Below are positions 47,156 to 60,867 of a stretch of 64,000 bases of DNA, in pieces. The notes beneath the pieces were generated by a model. It ran no database searches and had not been told where the DNA came from. It saw only the letters and a program-made list of their open reading frames with translations. The DNA comes from Hymenopus coronatus (lineage: Eukaryota; Arthropoda; Insecta; Mantodea; Hymenopodidae): the NCBI GenBank assembly GCA_030762935.1, contig CM060884.1, positions 78,479,696 through 78,543,695 on the forward strand, read 5' to 3'. Each line of letters begins with the position of its first letter. Position 1 is the first letter of the stretch. Made by a program: the position numbers and the translations under genes.

Positions 47156-50100
47156 ATATTGACTCTCTCACCTGATCCAGACACACAAGGTAAGGTTTTA
47201 TGTTGGTAACCCTGTCATCAGAGTGATATTGACTCTCTCACCTGACCCAGACACACAAGGTAAGGTTTTATGTTGGTAACCCTGTCATCAGAGTGATATT
47301 GCATCTGGCCCAGACATACAAGGTAAGGTTTTATGTTGGTAACCCTGTCATCAGAGTGATATTGACTCTCTCACCTGGCCCAGACACACAATGTAAGGTT
47401 TTATGTTGGTAACCCTGTCATCAGAGTGATATTGACTCTCTCACCTGACCCAGACACACAAGGTAAGGTTTTATGTTGGTAACCCTGTCATCAGAGTGAT
47501 ATTGACTCTCTCACCTGACCCAGACACACAAGGTAAGGTTTTATGTTGGTAACCCTGTCATCAGAGTGATATTGACTCTCTCACCTGACCCAATCACACA
47601 AGGTAAGGATTTATGTTGGTAACCCTGTCATCAGAGTGATATTGAACCTCTCACCTGACCCAGACACACAAGGTAAGGTTTTATGTTGGTAACCCTGTCA
47701 TCAGAGTGATATTGCATCTGGCCCAGACACACAAGGTAAGGTTTTATGTTGGTAACCCTGTCATCAGAGTGATATTGACTCTCTCACCTGACCCAGACAC
47801 ACAAGGTAAGGTTTTATGTTGGTAACCCTGTCATCAGAGTGATATTGAACCTGACCCAGACACACAAGGTAAGGTTTTATGTTGGTAACCCTGTCATCAG
47901 AGTGATATTGACTCTCTCACCTGACCCAGACACACAAGGTAAGGTTTTATGTTGGTAACCCTGTCATCAAAGTGATATTGCACCTGACCCAGACACACAA
48001 GGTAAGGTTTTATGTTGGTAACCCTGTCATCAGAGTGATATTGCACCTCTCACCTGACCCAGACACACAAGTTAAGGTTTTATGTTGGTAACCCTATCAT
48101 CAGAGTGATATTGACTCTCTCACCTGACCCAGACACACAAGGTAAGGTTTTATGTTGGTAACCCTGTCATCAGAGTGATATTGACTCTCTCACCTGACTC
48201 AGACACACAAGGTAAGGTTTTATGTTGGTAACCCTGTCATCAGAGTGATATTGAACCTGACCCAGACACACAAGGTAAGGTTTTATGTTGGTAACCCTGT
48301 CATCAGAGTGATATTGAACCTCTCACCTGACCCAGACACACAAGGTAAGGTTTTATGTTGGTAACCCTGTCATCAGAGTGATATTGACTCTCTCACCTGA
48401 CCCAGACACACAAGGTAAGGTTTTATGTTGGTAACCCTATCATCAGAGTGATATTGACTCTCTCACCTGACCCAGACACACAAGGTAAGGTTTTATGTTG
48501 GTAACCCTGTCATCAGAGTGATATTGACTCTCTCACCTGACCCAGACACACAAGGTAAGATTTTATGTTGGTAACCCTGTCATCAGAGTGATATTGACTC
48601 TCTCACCTGGCCCAGACACACAAGGTAAGGTTTTATGTTGGTAACCCTGTCATCAGAGTGATATTGAACCTCTCACCTGACCCAGACACACAAGGTAAGG
48701 TTTTATGTTGGTAACCCTGTCATCAGAGTGATATTGACTCTCTCACCTGACCCAGACACACAAGGGCAGGTTTTATGTTGGTAACCCTGTCATCAGAGTG
48801 ATATTGAACCTGACCCAGACACACAAGGTAAGGTTTTATGTTGGTAACCCTGTCATCAGAGTGATATTGAACCTCTCACCTGACCCAGACACACAAGGTA
48901 AGGTTTTATGTTGGTAACCCTGTCATCAGAGTGATATTGCACCTCTCACCTGACCCAGACACACAAGGTAAGGTGTTATGTTGGTAACCTCTCATCAGAG
49001 TGATATTGCACCTGACCCAGACACACAAGGTAAGGTTTTATGTTGGTAACCCTGTCATCAGAGTGATATTGACTCTCTCACCTGACTCAGACACACAAGG
49101 TAAGGTTTTATGTTGGTAACCCTGTCATCAGAGTGATATTGACTCTCTCACCTGGCCCAGACACACAAGGTAAGGTTTTATGTTGGTAACCCTGTCATCA
49201 GAGTGATATTGACTCTCTCACCTGACCCAGACACACAAGGTAAGGTTTCATGTTGGTAACCCTGTCATCAGAGTGATATTGACCCTCTCACCTGACCCAG
49301 ACACACAAGGTAAGGTTTTATGTTGGTAACCCTGTCATCAGAGTGATATTGACTCTCTCACCTGACCCAGACACACAAGGTAAGGTTTTATGTTGGTAAC
49401 CCTGTCATCAGAGTGATATTGAATCTGACCCAGACACACAAGGTAAGGTTTTATGTTGGTAACCCTGTCATCAGAGTGATATTGACTCTCTCACCTGACC
49501 CAGACACACAAGGTAAGGTTTTATGTTGGTAACCCTGTCATCAGAGTGATATTGAATCTGACCCAGACACACAAGGTAAGGTTTTATGTTGGTAACCCTG
49601 TCTTCAGAGTGATATTGAACCTGACCCAGACACACAAGGTAAGGTTTTATGTTGGTAACCCTGTCATCAGAGTGATATTGAATCTGACCCAGACACACAA
49701 GGTAAGGTTTTATGTTGGTAACCCTGTCATCAGAGTGATATTGACTCTCTCACCTGACCCAGACACACAAGGTAAGGTTCTATGTTGGTAACCCTGTCAT
49801 CAGAGTGATATTGAAGCTCTCACCTGACCCAGACACACAAGGTAAGGTTTTATGTTGGTAACCCTGTCATCAGAGTGATATTGACTCTCTCACCTGACCC
49901 AGACACACAAGGTAAGGTTTTATGTTGGTAACCCTGTCATCAGAGTGATATTGAACCTCTCACCTGACCCAGACACACAAGGTAAGGTTTTATGTTGGTA
50001 ACCCTGTCATCAGAGTGATATTGACTCTCTCACCTGACCCAGACACACAAGGTAAGGTTTTATGTTGGTAACCCTGTCATCAGAGTGATATTGACCCTCT

Positions 50101-53100
50101 CACCTGACCCAGACACACAAGGTAAGGTTTTATGTTGGTAACCCTGTCATCAGAGTGATATTGAATCTGACCCAGACACACAAGGTAAGGTTTTACGTTG
50201 GTAACCCTGTCATCAGTGTGATATTGACTCTCTCACCTGACCCAGACACACAAGGTAAGGTTTTATGTTGGTAACCCTGTCATCAGAGTGATATTGACTC
50301 TCTCACCTGACTCAGACACACAAGGTAAGGTTTTATGTTGGTAACCCTGTCATCAGAGTGATATTGACTCTCTCACCTGACCCAGACACACAAGGTAAGG
50401 TTTTATGTTGGTAACCCTGTCATCAGAGTGATATTGAACCTGACCCAGACACACAAGGTAAGGTTTTATGTTGGTAACCCTGTCATCAGAGTGATATTGA
50501 ATCTCTCACCTGACCCAGACACACAAGGTAAGGTTTTATGTTGGTAACCCTGTCATCAGAGTGATATTGACTCTCTCACCTGACCCAGACACACAAGGTA
50601 AGGTTTTATGTTGGTAACCCTGTCATCAGAGTGATATTGAACCTGATCCAGACACACAAGGTAAGGTTTTATGTTGGTAACCCTGTCATCAGAGTGATAT
50701 TGACTCTCTCACCTGACCCAGACACACAAGGTAAGGTTTTATGTTGGTAACCCTGTCATCAGAGTGATATTGACTCTCTCACCTGACCCAGACACACAAG
50801 GTAAGGTTTTATGTTGGTAACCCTGTCATCAGAGTGATATTGAACCTGACCCAGACACACAAGGTAAGGTTTTATGTTGGTAACCCTGTCATCAGAGTGA
50901 TATTGAACCTGACCCAGACACACAAGGTAAGGTTTTATGTTGGTAACCCTGTCATCAGAGTGATATTGAACCTGACCCAGACACACAAGGTAAGGTTTTA
51001 TGTTGGTAACCCTGTCATCAGAGTGATATTGCACCTCTCACCTGACCCAGACACACAAGGTAAGGTTTTATGTTGGTAACCCTGTCATCAGAGTGATATT
51101 GAATCTGACCCAGACACACAAGGTAAGGTTTTATGTTGGTAACCCTGTCATCAGAGTGATATTGACCCTCTCACCTGACCCAGACACACAAGGTAAGGTT
51201 TTATGTTGGTAACCCTGTCATCAGAGTGATATTGAACCTGACCCAGACACACAAGGTAAGGTTTTATGTTGGTAGCCCTGTCATCAGTGTGATATTGCAC
51301 CTGACCCAGACACACAAGGTAAGGTTTTATGTTGGTAACCCTGTCATCAGAGTGATATTGACTCTCTCACCTGACCCAGACACACAAGGTAAGGTTTTAT
51401 GTTGGTAACCCTGTCATCAGAGTGATATTGACTCTCTCACCTGACCCAATCACACAAGGTAAGGTTTTATGTTGGTAACCCTGTCATCAGAGTGATATTG
51501 ACTCTCTCACCTGACCCAGACACACAAGGTAAGGTTTTATGTTGGTAACCCTGTCATCAGAGTGATATTGAACCTGATCCAGACACACAAGGTAAGGTTT
51601 TATGTTGGTAACCCTGTCATCAGAGTGATATTGAACCTGATCCAGACACACAAGGTAAGGTTTTATGTTGGTAACCCTGTCATCAGAGTGATATTGACTC
51701 TCTCACCTGACCCAGACACACAAGGTAAGGTTTTATGTTGTTAACCCTGTCATCAGAGTGATATTGAACCTGATCCAGACACACAAGGTAAGGTTTTATG
51801 TTGGTAACCCTGTCATCAGTGTGATATTGCACCTGACCCAGACACACAAGGTAAGATTTTATGTTGGTAACCCTGTCATCAGAGTGATATTGACTCTCTC
51901 ACCTGACCCAGACACACAAGGTAAGGTTTTATGTTGGTAACCCTGTCATCAGAGTGATATTGACTCTCTCACCTGACCCAATCACACAAGGTAAGGTTTT
52001 ATGTTGGTAACCCTGTCATCAGAGTGATATTGACTCTCTCACCTGACCCAGACACACAAGGTAAGGTTTTATGTTGGTAACCCTGTCATCAGAGTGATAT
52101 TGAACCTGATCCAGACACACAAGGTAAGGTTTTATGTTGGTAACCCTGTCATCAGAGTGATATTGACTCTCTCACCTGACCCAATCACACAAGGTAAGGT
52201 TTTATGTTGGTAACCCTGTCATCAGAGTGATATTGACTCTCTCACCTGACCCAGACACACAAGGTAAGGTTTTATGTTGGTAACCCTGTCATCAGAGTGA
52301 TATTGAACCTGATCCAGACACACAAGGTAAGGTTTTATGTTGGTAACCCTGTCATCAGAGTGATATTGAACCTGACCCAGACACACAAGGTAAGGTTTTA
52401 TGTTGGTAACCCTGTCATCAGAGTGATATTGCATCTGGCCCAGACACACAAGGTAAGGTTTTATGTTGGTAACCCTGTCATCAGAGTGATATTGACTCTC
52501 TCACCTGACCCAGACACACAAGGTAAGGTTTTATGTTGGTAACCCTGTCATCAGAGTGATATTGACCCTCTCACCTGACCCAGACACACAAGGTAAGGTT
52601 TTATGTTGGTAACCCTGTCATCAGAGTGATATTGACTCTCTCACCTGACCCAGACACACAAGGTAAGGTTTTATGTTGGTAACCCTGTCATCAGAGTGAT
52701 ATTGACCCTCTCACCTGGTCCAGACACACAAGGTAAGGTTTTATGTTGGTAACCCTGTCATCAGAGTGATATTGACTCTCTCACCTGACCCAGACACACA
52801 AGGTAAGGTTTTATGTTGGTAACCCTGTCATCAGAGTGATATTGACTCTCTCACCTGACCCAGACACACAAGGTAAGGTTTTATGTTGGTAACCCTGTCA
52901 TCAGAGTGATATTGAATCTCTCACCTGACCCAGACACACAAGGTAAGGTTTTATGTTGGTAACCCTGTCATCAGAGTGATATTGAATCAGGCCGAGACAC
53001 ACGAGGTAAGGTTTTATGTTGGTAACCCTGTCATCAGAGTGATATTGAACCTGACCCAGACACACAAGGTAAGGTTTTATGTTGGTAACCCTGTCATCAG

Positions 53101-53382
53101 AGTGATATTGAACCTGATCCAGACACACAAGGTAAGGTTTTATGTTGGTAACCCTGTCATCAGAGTGATATTGAACCTGACCCAGACACACAAGGTAAGG
53201 TTTTATGTTGGTAACCCTGTCATCAGAGTGATATTGACTCTCTCACCTGACCCAGACACACAAGGTAAGGTTTTATGTTGGTAACCCTGTCATCAGAGTG
53301 ATATTGAATCTCTCACCTGACCCAGACACAAAAGGTAAGGTTTTATGTTGGTAACCCTGTCATCAGAGTGATATTGAATCAG

Positions 53383-54672
53383 GCCGAGACACACGAGGTA
53401 AGGTTTTATGTTGGTAACCCTGTCATCAGAGTGATATTGAACCTGACCCAGACACACAAGGTAAGGTTTTATGTTGGTAACCCTGTCATCAGAGTGATAT
53501 TGAACCTGACCCAGACACACAAGGTAAGGTTTTATGTTGGTAACCCTGTCATCAGAGTGATATTGACTCTCTCACCTGACCCAGACACACAAGGTAAGGT
53601 TTTATGTTGGTAACCCTGTCATCAGTGTGATATTGCACCTGATCCAGACACACAAGGTAAGGTTTTATGTTGGTAACCCTGTCATCAGAGTGATATTGAC
53701 TCTCTCACCTGACCCAGACACACAAGGTAAGGTTTTATGTTGGTAACCCTGTCATCAGAGTGATATTGACTCTCTCACCTGACCCAGACACACAAGGTAA
53801 GGTTTTATGTTGGTAACCCTGTCATCAGAGTGATATTGACTCTCTCACCTGGCCCAGACACACAATGTAAGGTTTTATGTTGGTAACCCTGTCATCAGAG
53901 TGATATTGACTCTCTCACCTGACCCAGACACACAAGGTAAGGTTTTATGTTGGTAACCCTGTCATCAGAGTGATATTGACTCTCTCACCTGACCCAGACA
54001 CACAAGGTAAGGTTTTATGTTGGTAACCCTGTCATCAGAGTGATATTGACTCTCTCACCTGACCGAGACACACAAGGTAAGGTTTTATGTTGGTAACCCT
54101 GTCATCAGAGTGATATTGACTCTCTCACCTGGCCCAGACACACAAGGTAAGGTTTTATGTTGGTAACCCTGTCATCAGAGTGATATTGACTCTCTCACCT
54201 GACCCAGACACACAAGGTAAGGTTTTATGTTGGTAACCCTGTCATCAGAGTGATATTGACTCTCTCAGCTGACCCAGACACACAAGGTAAGGTTTTATGT
54301 TGGTAACCCTGTCATCAGTGTGATATTGACTCTCTCACCTGACCCAGACACACAAGGTAAGGTTTTATGTTGGTAACCCTGTCATCAGAGTGATATTGAC
54401 CCTCTCACCTGGCCCAGACACACAAGGTAAGGTTTTATGTTGGTAACCCTGTCATCAGAGTGATATTGAACCTCTCACCTGACCCAGACACACAAGGTAA
54501 GGTTTTATGTTGGTAACCCTGTCATCAGAGTGATATTGAACCTCTCACCTGACCCAGACACACAAGGTAAGGTTTTATGTTGGTAACCCTGTCATCAGAG
54601 TGATATTGAATCTCTCACCTGACCCAGACACACAAGGTAAGGTTTTATGTTGGTAACCCTGTCATCAGACTG
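53383..54672. repeat. Higher-order block, right copy
   Basis: Right-hand partner of 45866-47155. A third GCCGAGACACACGAGG marker at 52991, 392 bp before the one at 53383, shows a further local duplication of that end. Confidence 0.88.
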
Positions 54673-57600
54673 ATATTGACTCTCTCACCTGATCCAGACA
54701 CACAAGGTAAGGTTTTATGTTGGTAACCCTGTCATCAGAGTGATATTGACTCTCTCACCTGACCCAGACACACAAGGTAAGGTTTTATGTTGGTAACCCT
54801 GTCATCAGAGTGATATTGCATCTGGCCCAGACACACAAGGTAAGGTTTTATGTTGGTAACCCTGTCATCAGAGTGATATTGACTCTCTCACCTGGCCCAG
54901 ACACACAATGTAAGGTTTTATGTTGGTAACCCTGTCATCAGAGTGATATTGACTCTCTCACCTGACCCAGACACACAAGGTAAGGTTTTATGTTGGTAAC
55001 CCTGTCATCAGAGTGATATTGCATCTGGCCCAGACACACAAGGTAAGGTTTTATGTTGGTAACCCTGTCATCAGAGTGATATTGACTCTCTCACCTGACC
55101 CACACACACAAGGTAAGGTTTTATGTTGGTAACCCTGTCATCAGAGTGATATTGAACCTGACCCAGACACACAAGGTAAGGTTTTATGTTGGTAACCCTG
55201 TCATCAGAGTGATATTGACTCTCTCACCTGACCCAGACACACAAGGTAAGGTTTTATGTTGGTAACCCTGTCATCAGAGTGATATTGCACCTGACCCAGA
55301 CACACAAGGTAAGGTTTTATGTTGGTAACCCTGTCATCAGAGTGATATTGCACCTCTCACCTGACCCAGACACACAAGGTAAGGTTTTATGTTGGTAACC
55401 CTATCATCAGAGTGATATTGACTCTCTCACCTGACCCAGACACACAAGGTAAGGTTTTATGTTGGTAACCCTGTCATCAGAGTGATATTGACTCTCTCAC
55501 CTGACCCAGACACACAAGGTAAAGTTTTATGTTGGTAACCCTGTCATCAGAGTGATATTGACTCTCTCACCTGACTCAGACACACAAGGTAAGGTTTTAT
55601 GTTGGTAACCCTGTCATCAGAGTGATATTGAACCTGACCCAGACACACAAGGTAAGGTTTTATGTTGGTAACCCTGTCATCAGAGTGATATTGAACCTCT
55701 CACCTGACCCAGACACACAAGGTAAGGTTTTATGTTGGTAACCCTGTCATCAGAGTGATATTGACTCTCTCACCTGACCCAGACACACAAGGTAAGGTTT
55801 TATGTTGGTAACCCTATCATCAGAGTGATATTGACTCTCTCACCTGACCCAGGCACACAAGGTAAGGTTTTATGTTGGTAACCCTGTCATCAGAGTGATA
55901 TTGACTCTCTCACCTGACCCAGACACACAAGGTAAGGTTTTATGTTGGTAACCCTGTCATCAGAGTGATATTGACTCTCTCACCTGGCCCAGACACACAA
56001 GGTAAGGTTTTATGTTGGTATCCCTGTCATCAGAGTGATATTGAACCTCTCACCTGACCCAGACACACAAGGTAAGGTTTTATGTTGGTAACCCTGTCAT
56101 CAGAGTGATATTGACTCTCTCACCTGACCCAGACACACAAGGTAAGGTTTTATGTTGGTAACCCTGTCATCAGAGTGATATTGAATCTGACCCAGACACA
56201 CAAGGTAAGGTTTTACGTTGGTAACCCTGTCATCAGTGTGATATTGACTCTCTCACCTGACCCAGACACACAAGGTAAGGTTTTATGTTGGTAACCCTGT
56301 CATCAGAGTGATATTGACTCTCTCACCTGACTCAGACACACAAGGTAAGGTTTTATGTTGGTAACCCTGTCATCAGTGTGATATTGCACCTGATCCAGAC
56401 ACAAGGTAAGGTTTTGTGTTGGTAACCCTGTCATCAGAGTGATATTGAACCTGATCCAGACACACAAGGTAAGGTTTTGTGTTGGTAACCCTGTCATCAG
56501 TGTGATATTGCACCTGACCCAGACACACAAGGTAAGGTTTTATGTTGGTAACCCTGTCATCAGAGTGATATTGAATCTGACCCAGACACACAAGGTAAGG
56601 TTTTACGTTGGTAACCCTGTCATCAGTGTGATATTGACTCTCTCACCTGACCCAGACACACAAGGTAAGGTTTTATGTTGGTAACCCTGTCATCAGAGTG
56701 ATATTGACTCTCTCACCTGACTCAGACACACAAGGTAAGGTTTTATGTTGGTAACCCTGTCATCAGAGTGATATTGACTCTCTCACCTGACCCAGACACA
56801 CAAGGTAAGGTTTTATGTTGGTAACCCTGTCATCAGTGTGATATTGACTCTCTCACCTGACCCAGACACACAAGGTAAGGTTTTATGTTGGTAACCCTGT
56901 CATCAGAGTGATATTGAACCTGACCCAGACACACAAGGTAAGGTTTTATGTTGGTAACCCTGTCATCAGAGTGATATTGAACCTGACCCAGACACACAAG
57001 GTAAGGTTTTATGTTGGTAACCCTGTCATCAGAGTGATATTGAACCTGATCCAGACACACAAGGTAAGGTTTTATGTTGGTAACCCTGTCATCAGAGTGA
57101 TATTGACTCTCTCACCTGACCCAGACACACAAGGTAAGGTTTTATGTTGGTAACCCTGTCATCAGAGTGATATTGAACCTGATCCAGACACACAAGGTAA
57201 GGTTTTGTGTTGGTAACCCTGTCATCAGTGTGATATTGCACCTGACCCAGACACACAAGGTAAGGTTTTATGTTGGTAACCCTGTCATCAGAGTGATATT
57301 GACTCTCTCACCTGACCCAGACACACAAGGTAAGGTTTTATGTTGGTAACCCTGTCATCAGAGTGATATTGACTCTCTCACCTGACCCAATCACACAAGG
57401 TAAGGTTTTATGTTGGTAACCCTGTCATCAGAGTGATATTGACTCTCTCACCTGACCCAGACACACAAGGTAAGGTTTTATGTTGGTAACCCTGTCATCA
57501 GAGTGATATTGAACCTGATCCAGACACACAAGGTAAGGTTTTATGTTGGTAACCCTGTCATCAGAGTGATATTGACTCTCTCACCTGACCCAATCACACA

Positions 57601-58178
57601 AGGTAAGGTTTTATGTTGGTAACCCTGTCATCAGAGTGATATTGACTCTCTCACCTGACCCAGACACACAAGGTAAGGTTTTATGTTGGTAACCCTGTCA
57701 TCAGAGTGATATTGAACCTGATCCAGACACACAAGGTAAGGTTTTATGTTGGTAACCCTGTCATCAGAGTGATATTGACTCTCTCACCTGACCCAAACAC
57801 ACAAGGTAAGGTTTTATGTTGGTAACCCTGTCATCAGAGTGATATTGAACCTGACCCAGACACACAAGGTAAGGTTTTATGTTGGTAACCCTGTCATCAG
57901 AGTGATATTGACTCTCTCACCTGACCCAGACACACAAGGTAAGGTTTTATGTTGGTAACCCTGTCATCAGAGTGATATTGAACCTGATCCAGACACACAA
58001 GGTAAGGTTTTATGTTGGTAACCCTGTCATCAGAGTGATATTGACTCTCTCACCTGACCCAAACACACAAGGTAAGGTTTTATGTTGGTAACCCTGTCAT
58101 CAGTGTGATATTGCACCTGATCCAGACACACAAGGTAAGGTTTTATGTTGGTAACCCTGTCATCAGAGTGATATTGAC

Positions 58179-58760
58179 CAGTATTAATTGAATAGCTTGC
58201 AATCTCCCATCTTTGTTAACCCAAACATTCACAACCAACAAATTATTTAATTTGTCTCAACATATTTGTTTAATCTTGTTGTTGCTCTACCGCCTCAGTT
58301 AGCTACCCGCGACACTGTACATAAACGCTATGCAAAGTAAAAGGGGAAGTAGAAACAGAAATATCCTGTTATTGTTCCTCACTACAAGAAAGCAGGTTAT
58401 AAAGGAGTTGACCTCAACATGTGGGTCAGGGACCACAAATTACTTTTCTTTCAAATCGCACATTTAAAGTGACCTCACTGAGCTTCTTGTGCACTTCAAA
58501 ATAAGCATTTTAATTTCTCTACACGTACTAATAAACTCTGTATCTAATTGCTTACACCGGGACAAATATCTCACACCTTATTTTGTTTATTAACAAAAGG
58601 TTTTTTAAATTTTTATACGATTATTAGATTAATAACAACCTAAATAACTTAAATTAAATTATACATCTCAACCTACATATTTATCAAAATTAAACTTAAT
58701 ATTCAAATGTTTATGTGTTATATTAATTATTATTAATTACCTAAAATTTTAAAAGTATAA

Positions 58761-58791
<31 letters not shown>

Positions 58792-59086
58792 TTTATATAT
58801 CTAAAATTTAGGTTATTGTTTTACACTATTATTATTAATTAATATCAATTATTACTCTATTATACTATAATTAATATATTTAATTATTTATTATTATCGT
58901 TTAATCAATTTTTTATTTTAATTTATTATTATTTACTTATTTTTAACAGCTTTTTATTATAATTTCTTTGATTATTTATTATTATAATTATATAAAAATC
59001 TTTAATAATTGTTCTTATTATACCATTGTTATTTATTTTAATTATTGTTTTTAACTTGTTTATTACTTTATCCCACATTCTTGTCA
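58179..59086. other. AT-rich spacer with TA microsatellite and FamA scrap
   Basis: TTTCTCTACACGTACTAATA near 58515 resembles a FamA 5' end without the rest. From about 58560 the sequence is extremely AT-rich, with a (TA)n run at 58758-58785. No gene is seen. Confidence 0.5.
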
Positions 59087-59872
59087 CTATATCTCTATGT
59101 ACATAGTGTATAGAGAAGGTATTATATTTCATCCAAAAATTCAATAACGAGATTTAATAATAAATACATATTTTAGAGTCGCCTATCTCAAAAAATAATT
59201 TTCAGAAAAAAAACTCCCTGTGTGTGTGTGAGTGTGTGTGCGTGTGTTTGTGTGTGTGTGTGAACATGACAACTCAAAATACCAAACTCGGTACTTAAGT
59301 TTAGTATCTTCCTAGGATGCGAACGAAGATTTTCTAGAAAGTTCTTCCACACCCAAATACCCGTTACATGAAACTTTTTCAAAAATGTTGATTTTCTCAA
59401 AAATGGATGTAACGATTTTGATTAAAATATCCTATATTAAAGATACATACCTGACAAATAAGATTCATATCTTGAATTTTGTGACAATAGCCTCTGAAGA
59501 GCACTTTATTCTGAATGAATTTGGCATAACTGCTAAACTGTAAGAGATGTACAAAACCTACCACACAAAAGTGTAGGGCACATTGAATAACACAATTTGT
59601 TATTTACATTTTTTTTTTTTTTGTGGAACTGCTCGTTTTTGACATATTCTTTGTTATTGGATTCAGCTTTAAAAAACGTCACCATAGCAAATGCAACTGT
59701 TGACTATCACTTTAACGTATGGTACTGCCTTATTTTCCTTCTACTTATAAGGAAACAAGTAATAAGAATATTTATGCTAATTTTTTCTCGATAAGCATGA
59801 AGTAAATAGAAGCACAAGCTTTTTAAGAATAATTGTTGGAGAGAAAGTCATGTGAATGGAACACATCACATG
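59087..59872 (+). mobile_element. FamA dispersed element, copy T
   Basis: Starts in the palindrome (CTATGTACATAGTGTATAG) and shows GTATTATATTTCATCC, a long GT tract near 59219-59262, 'CTCAAAAATGGATGTAACG', AATAGCCTCTGAAGAGC, a T-run near 59610 and GGAAACAAGTAATAAG. It ends GAGAAAGTCATGTGAATGG plus AACACATCA. It is tail-to-tail with copy U. Confidence 0.82.
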
Positions 59873-59935
59873 TTCATAATAAACTACTCTTATCCATAAT
59901 TAAACATGCTCTAACACGTATACTCGCATGTTTAA

Positions 59936-60720
59936 AAATCTGATGTGTTCCATTCACATGAATTTCTCTACATCTTTATAACAAATTATTGTTAATACGC
60001 TTATTGTTGCATCTCTTCATGATATCGAGATAAAAATTAGCAGAAACGGTCGTAGAACGGAAATAAGTGAGTACACTAGACTAAAGCGACAGTCAAATGT
60101 TTTAAAATGTGGTTGCTATGGGATTGCGTGACCAGCAGTTGACAAGTTCCCGCATGAAAAATGTACAAGCTATTTTTTTTAACTGAAGCTAATACCAAGG
60201 AATATGTCCAAAACGGTCAACTCCACGACAACAATGTATATGACATAAATTGTGTGTTTTAACGAGATCTACATATTTGGTGGTGTAAATATTTCTCTAT
60301 CTCTTACGGTTTACTAATTTATCCACAATAAACAGGTCTTCAGAAATATTCAAAATATACATTGTTTTGTGATGGAAATGACTTTAATATGTGGTATTTT
60401 AATCAAAATCATTAGAGCCATTTTTAAAAAAAAACAAAATGTTCGAAAATTTTACCATATAAAGGGTAGTTAGGGACGATTTTTTGAAAACCTTCGTGTC
60501 GCATCTTTGGAAGATATCAAACCTAAATATCAAGTTTGGTATTTAACCGTCTTTTCGTTTTTGAGCTATACTGTCCACAACTCACACATACGCGGACCTG
60601 TATCTGAAAATACTTTTTTCTTATTCAGGGAGTCGTAAAACATATATTTCCGGTGAAATCTCGATATCGGATTTTTGGGTGGGTTACAAAACTTGTCTAC
60701 GGGGCTAGAGAAAGTAAAAA
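59936..60720 (-). mobile_element. FamA dispersed element, copy U
   Basis: Minus strand, starting AAATCTGATGTGTTCCATTC. CTTCATGATATCGAGATAAA, AAGGAATATGTCCAAAACGG, TGTGTGTTTTAACGAGATC, AACCTTCGTGTCGCATC, AATATCAA-GT-TTGGTATT near 60528 and TTTCCGGTGAAATCTCG follow. It ends GCTAGAGAAAGTAAAAA. Its 5' end has been duplicated with flanking DNA. Confidence 0.82.
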
Positions 60721-60867
60721 GTGAACCTAGATTACAATAGTTTTTTCTTATTCAGGGGGTCGTAAAACATATATTTCCGGTGAAATCTCGATATCGGATT
60801 TTTGGGTGGGTTACAAAACTTCTCTACGGGGCTAGAGAAAGTAAAAAGTGAACCTAGATTACAATAG
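60614..60867. repeat. 127-bp two-copy tandem duplication at FamA copy U end
   Basis: 60614-60740 and 60741-60867 each start TTTTTTCTTATTCAGGG and end GATTACAATAG. The copies differ by two bases as read (GGGAGTCG/GGGGGTCG, ACTTGTCTAC/ACTTCTCTAC). The unit includes the element terminus and about 20 bp of flank. Confidence 0.95.

Larger units (their letters stand above)
37202..58178. repeat. 21-kb giant tandem array of 70- and 63-bp units
   Basis: Roughly 300 units. The 70-bp type reads CCCAGACACACAAGGTAAGG, TTTTATGTTGGTAACCCTGT, CATCAGAGTGATATTGACTC, then TCTCACCTGA. A 63-bp type lacks seven bases, reading ATATTGAACCTGA. Rare variants (ACACATGG, ACACAATG, GGCCGAGACACACGAGG, CAGCTGACC, CAGACTGATATT, TTTTACGTTGG) act as markers and recur in blocks, showing higher-order duplication. 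Open frames of 60-102 codons occur where 63-bp units are consecutive and are artefacts. Each unit carries splice-site-like motifs. There is no internal gene. Confidence 0.98.

Noticed and set aside
37114..57349. Many 60-102-codon frames in the giant array
   Set aside because: They appear wherever consecutive 63-bp units keep the frame and stop when a 70-bp unit shifts it.
37202..58178. CRISPR-like array of regularly spaced repeats
   Set aside because: The whole unit, including the would-be spacer, is repeated; there are no unique spacers and no cas genes. The DNA is eukaryotic.
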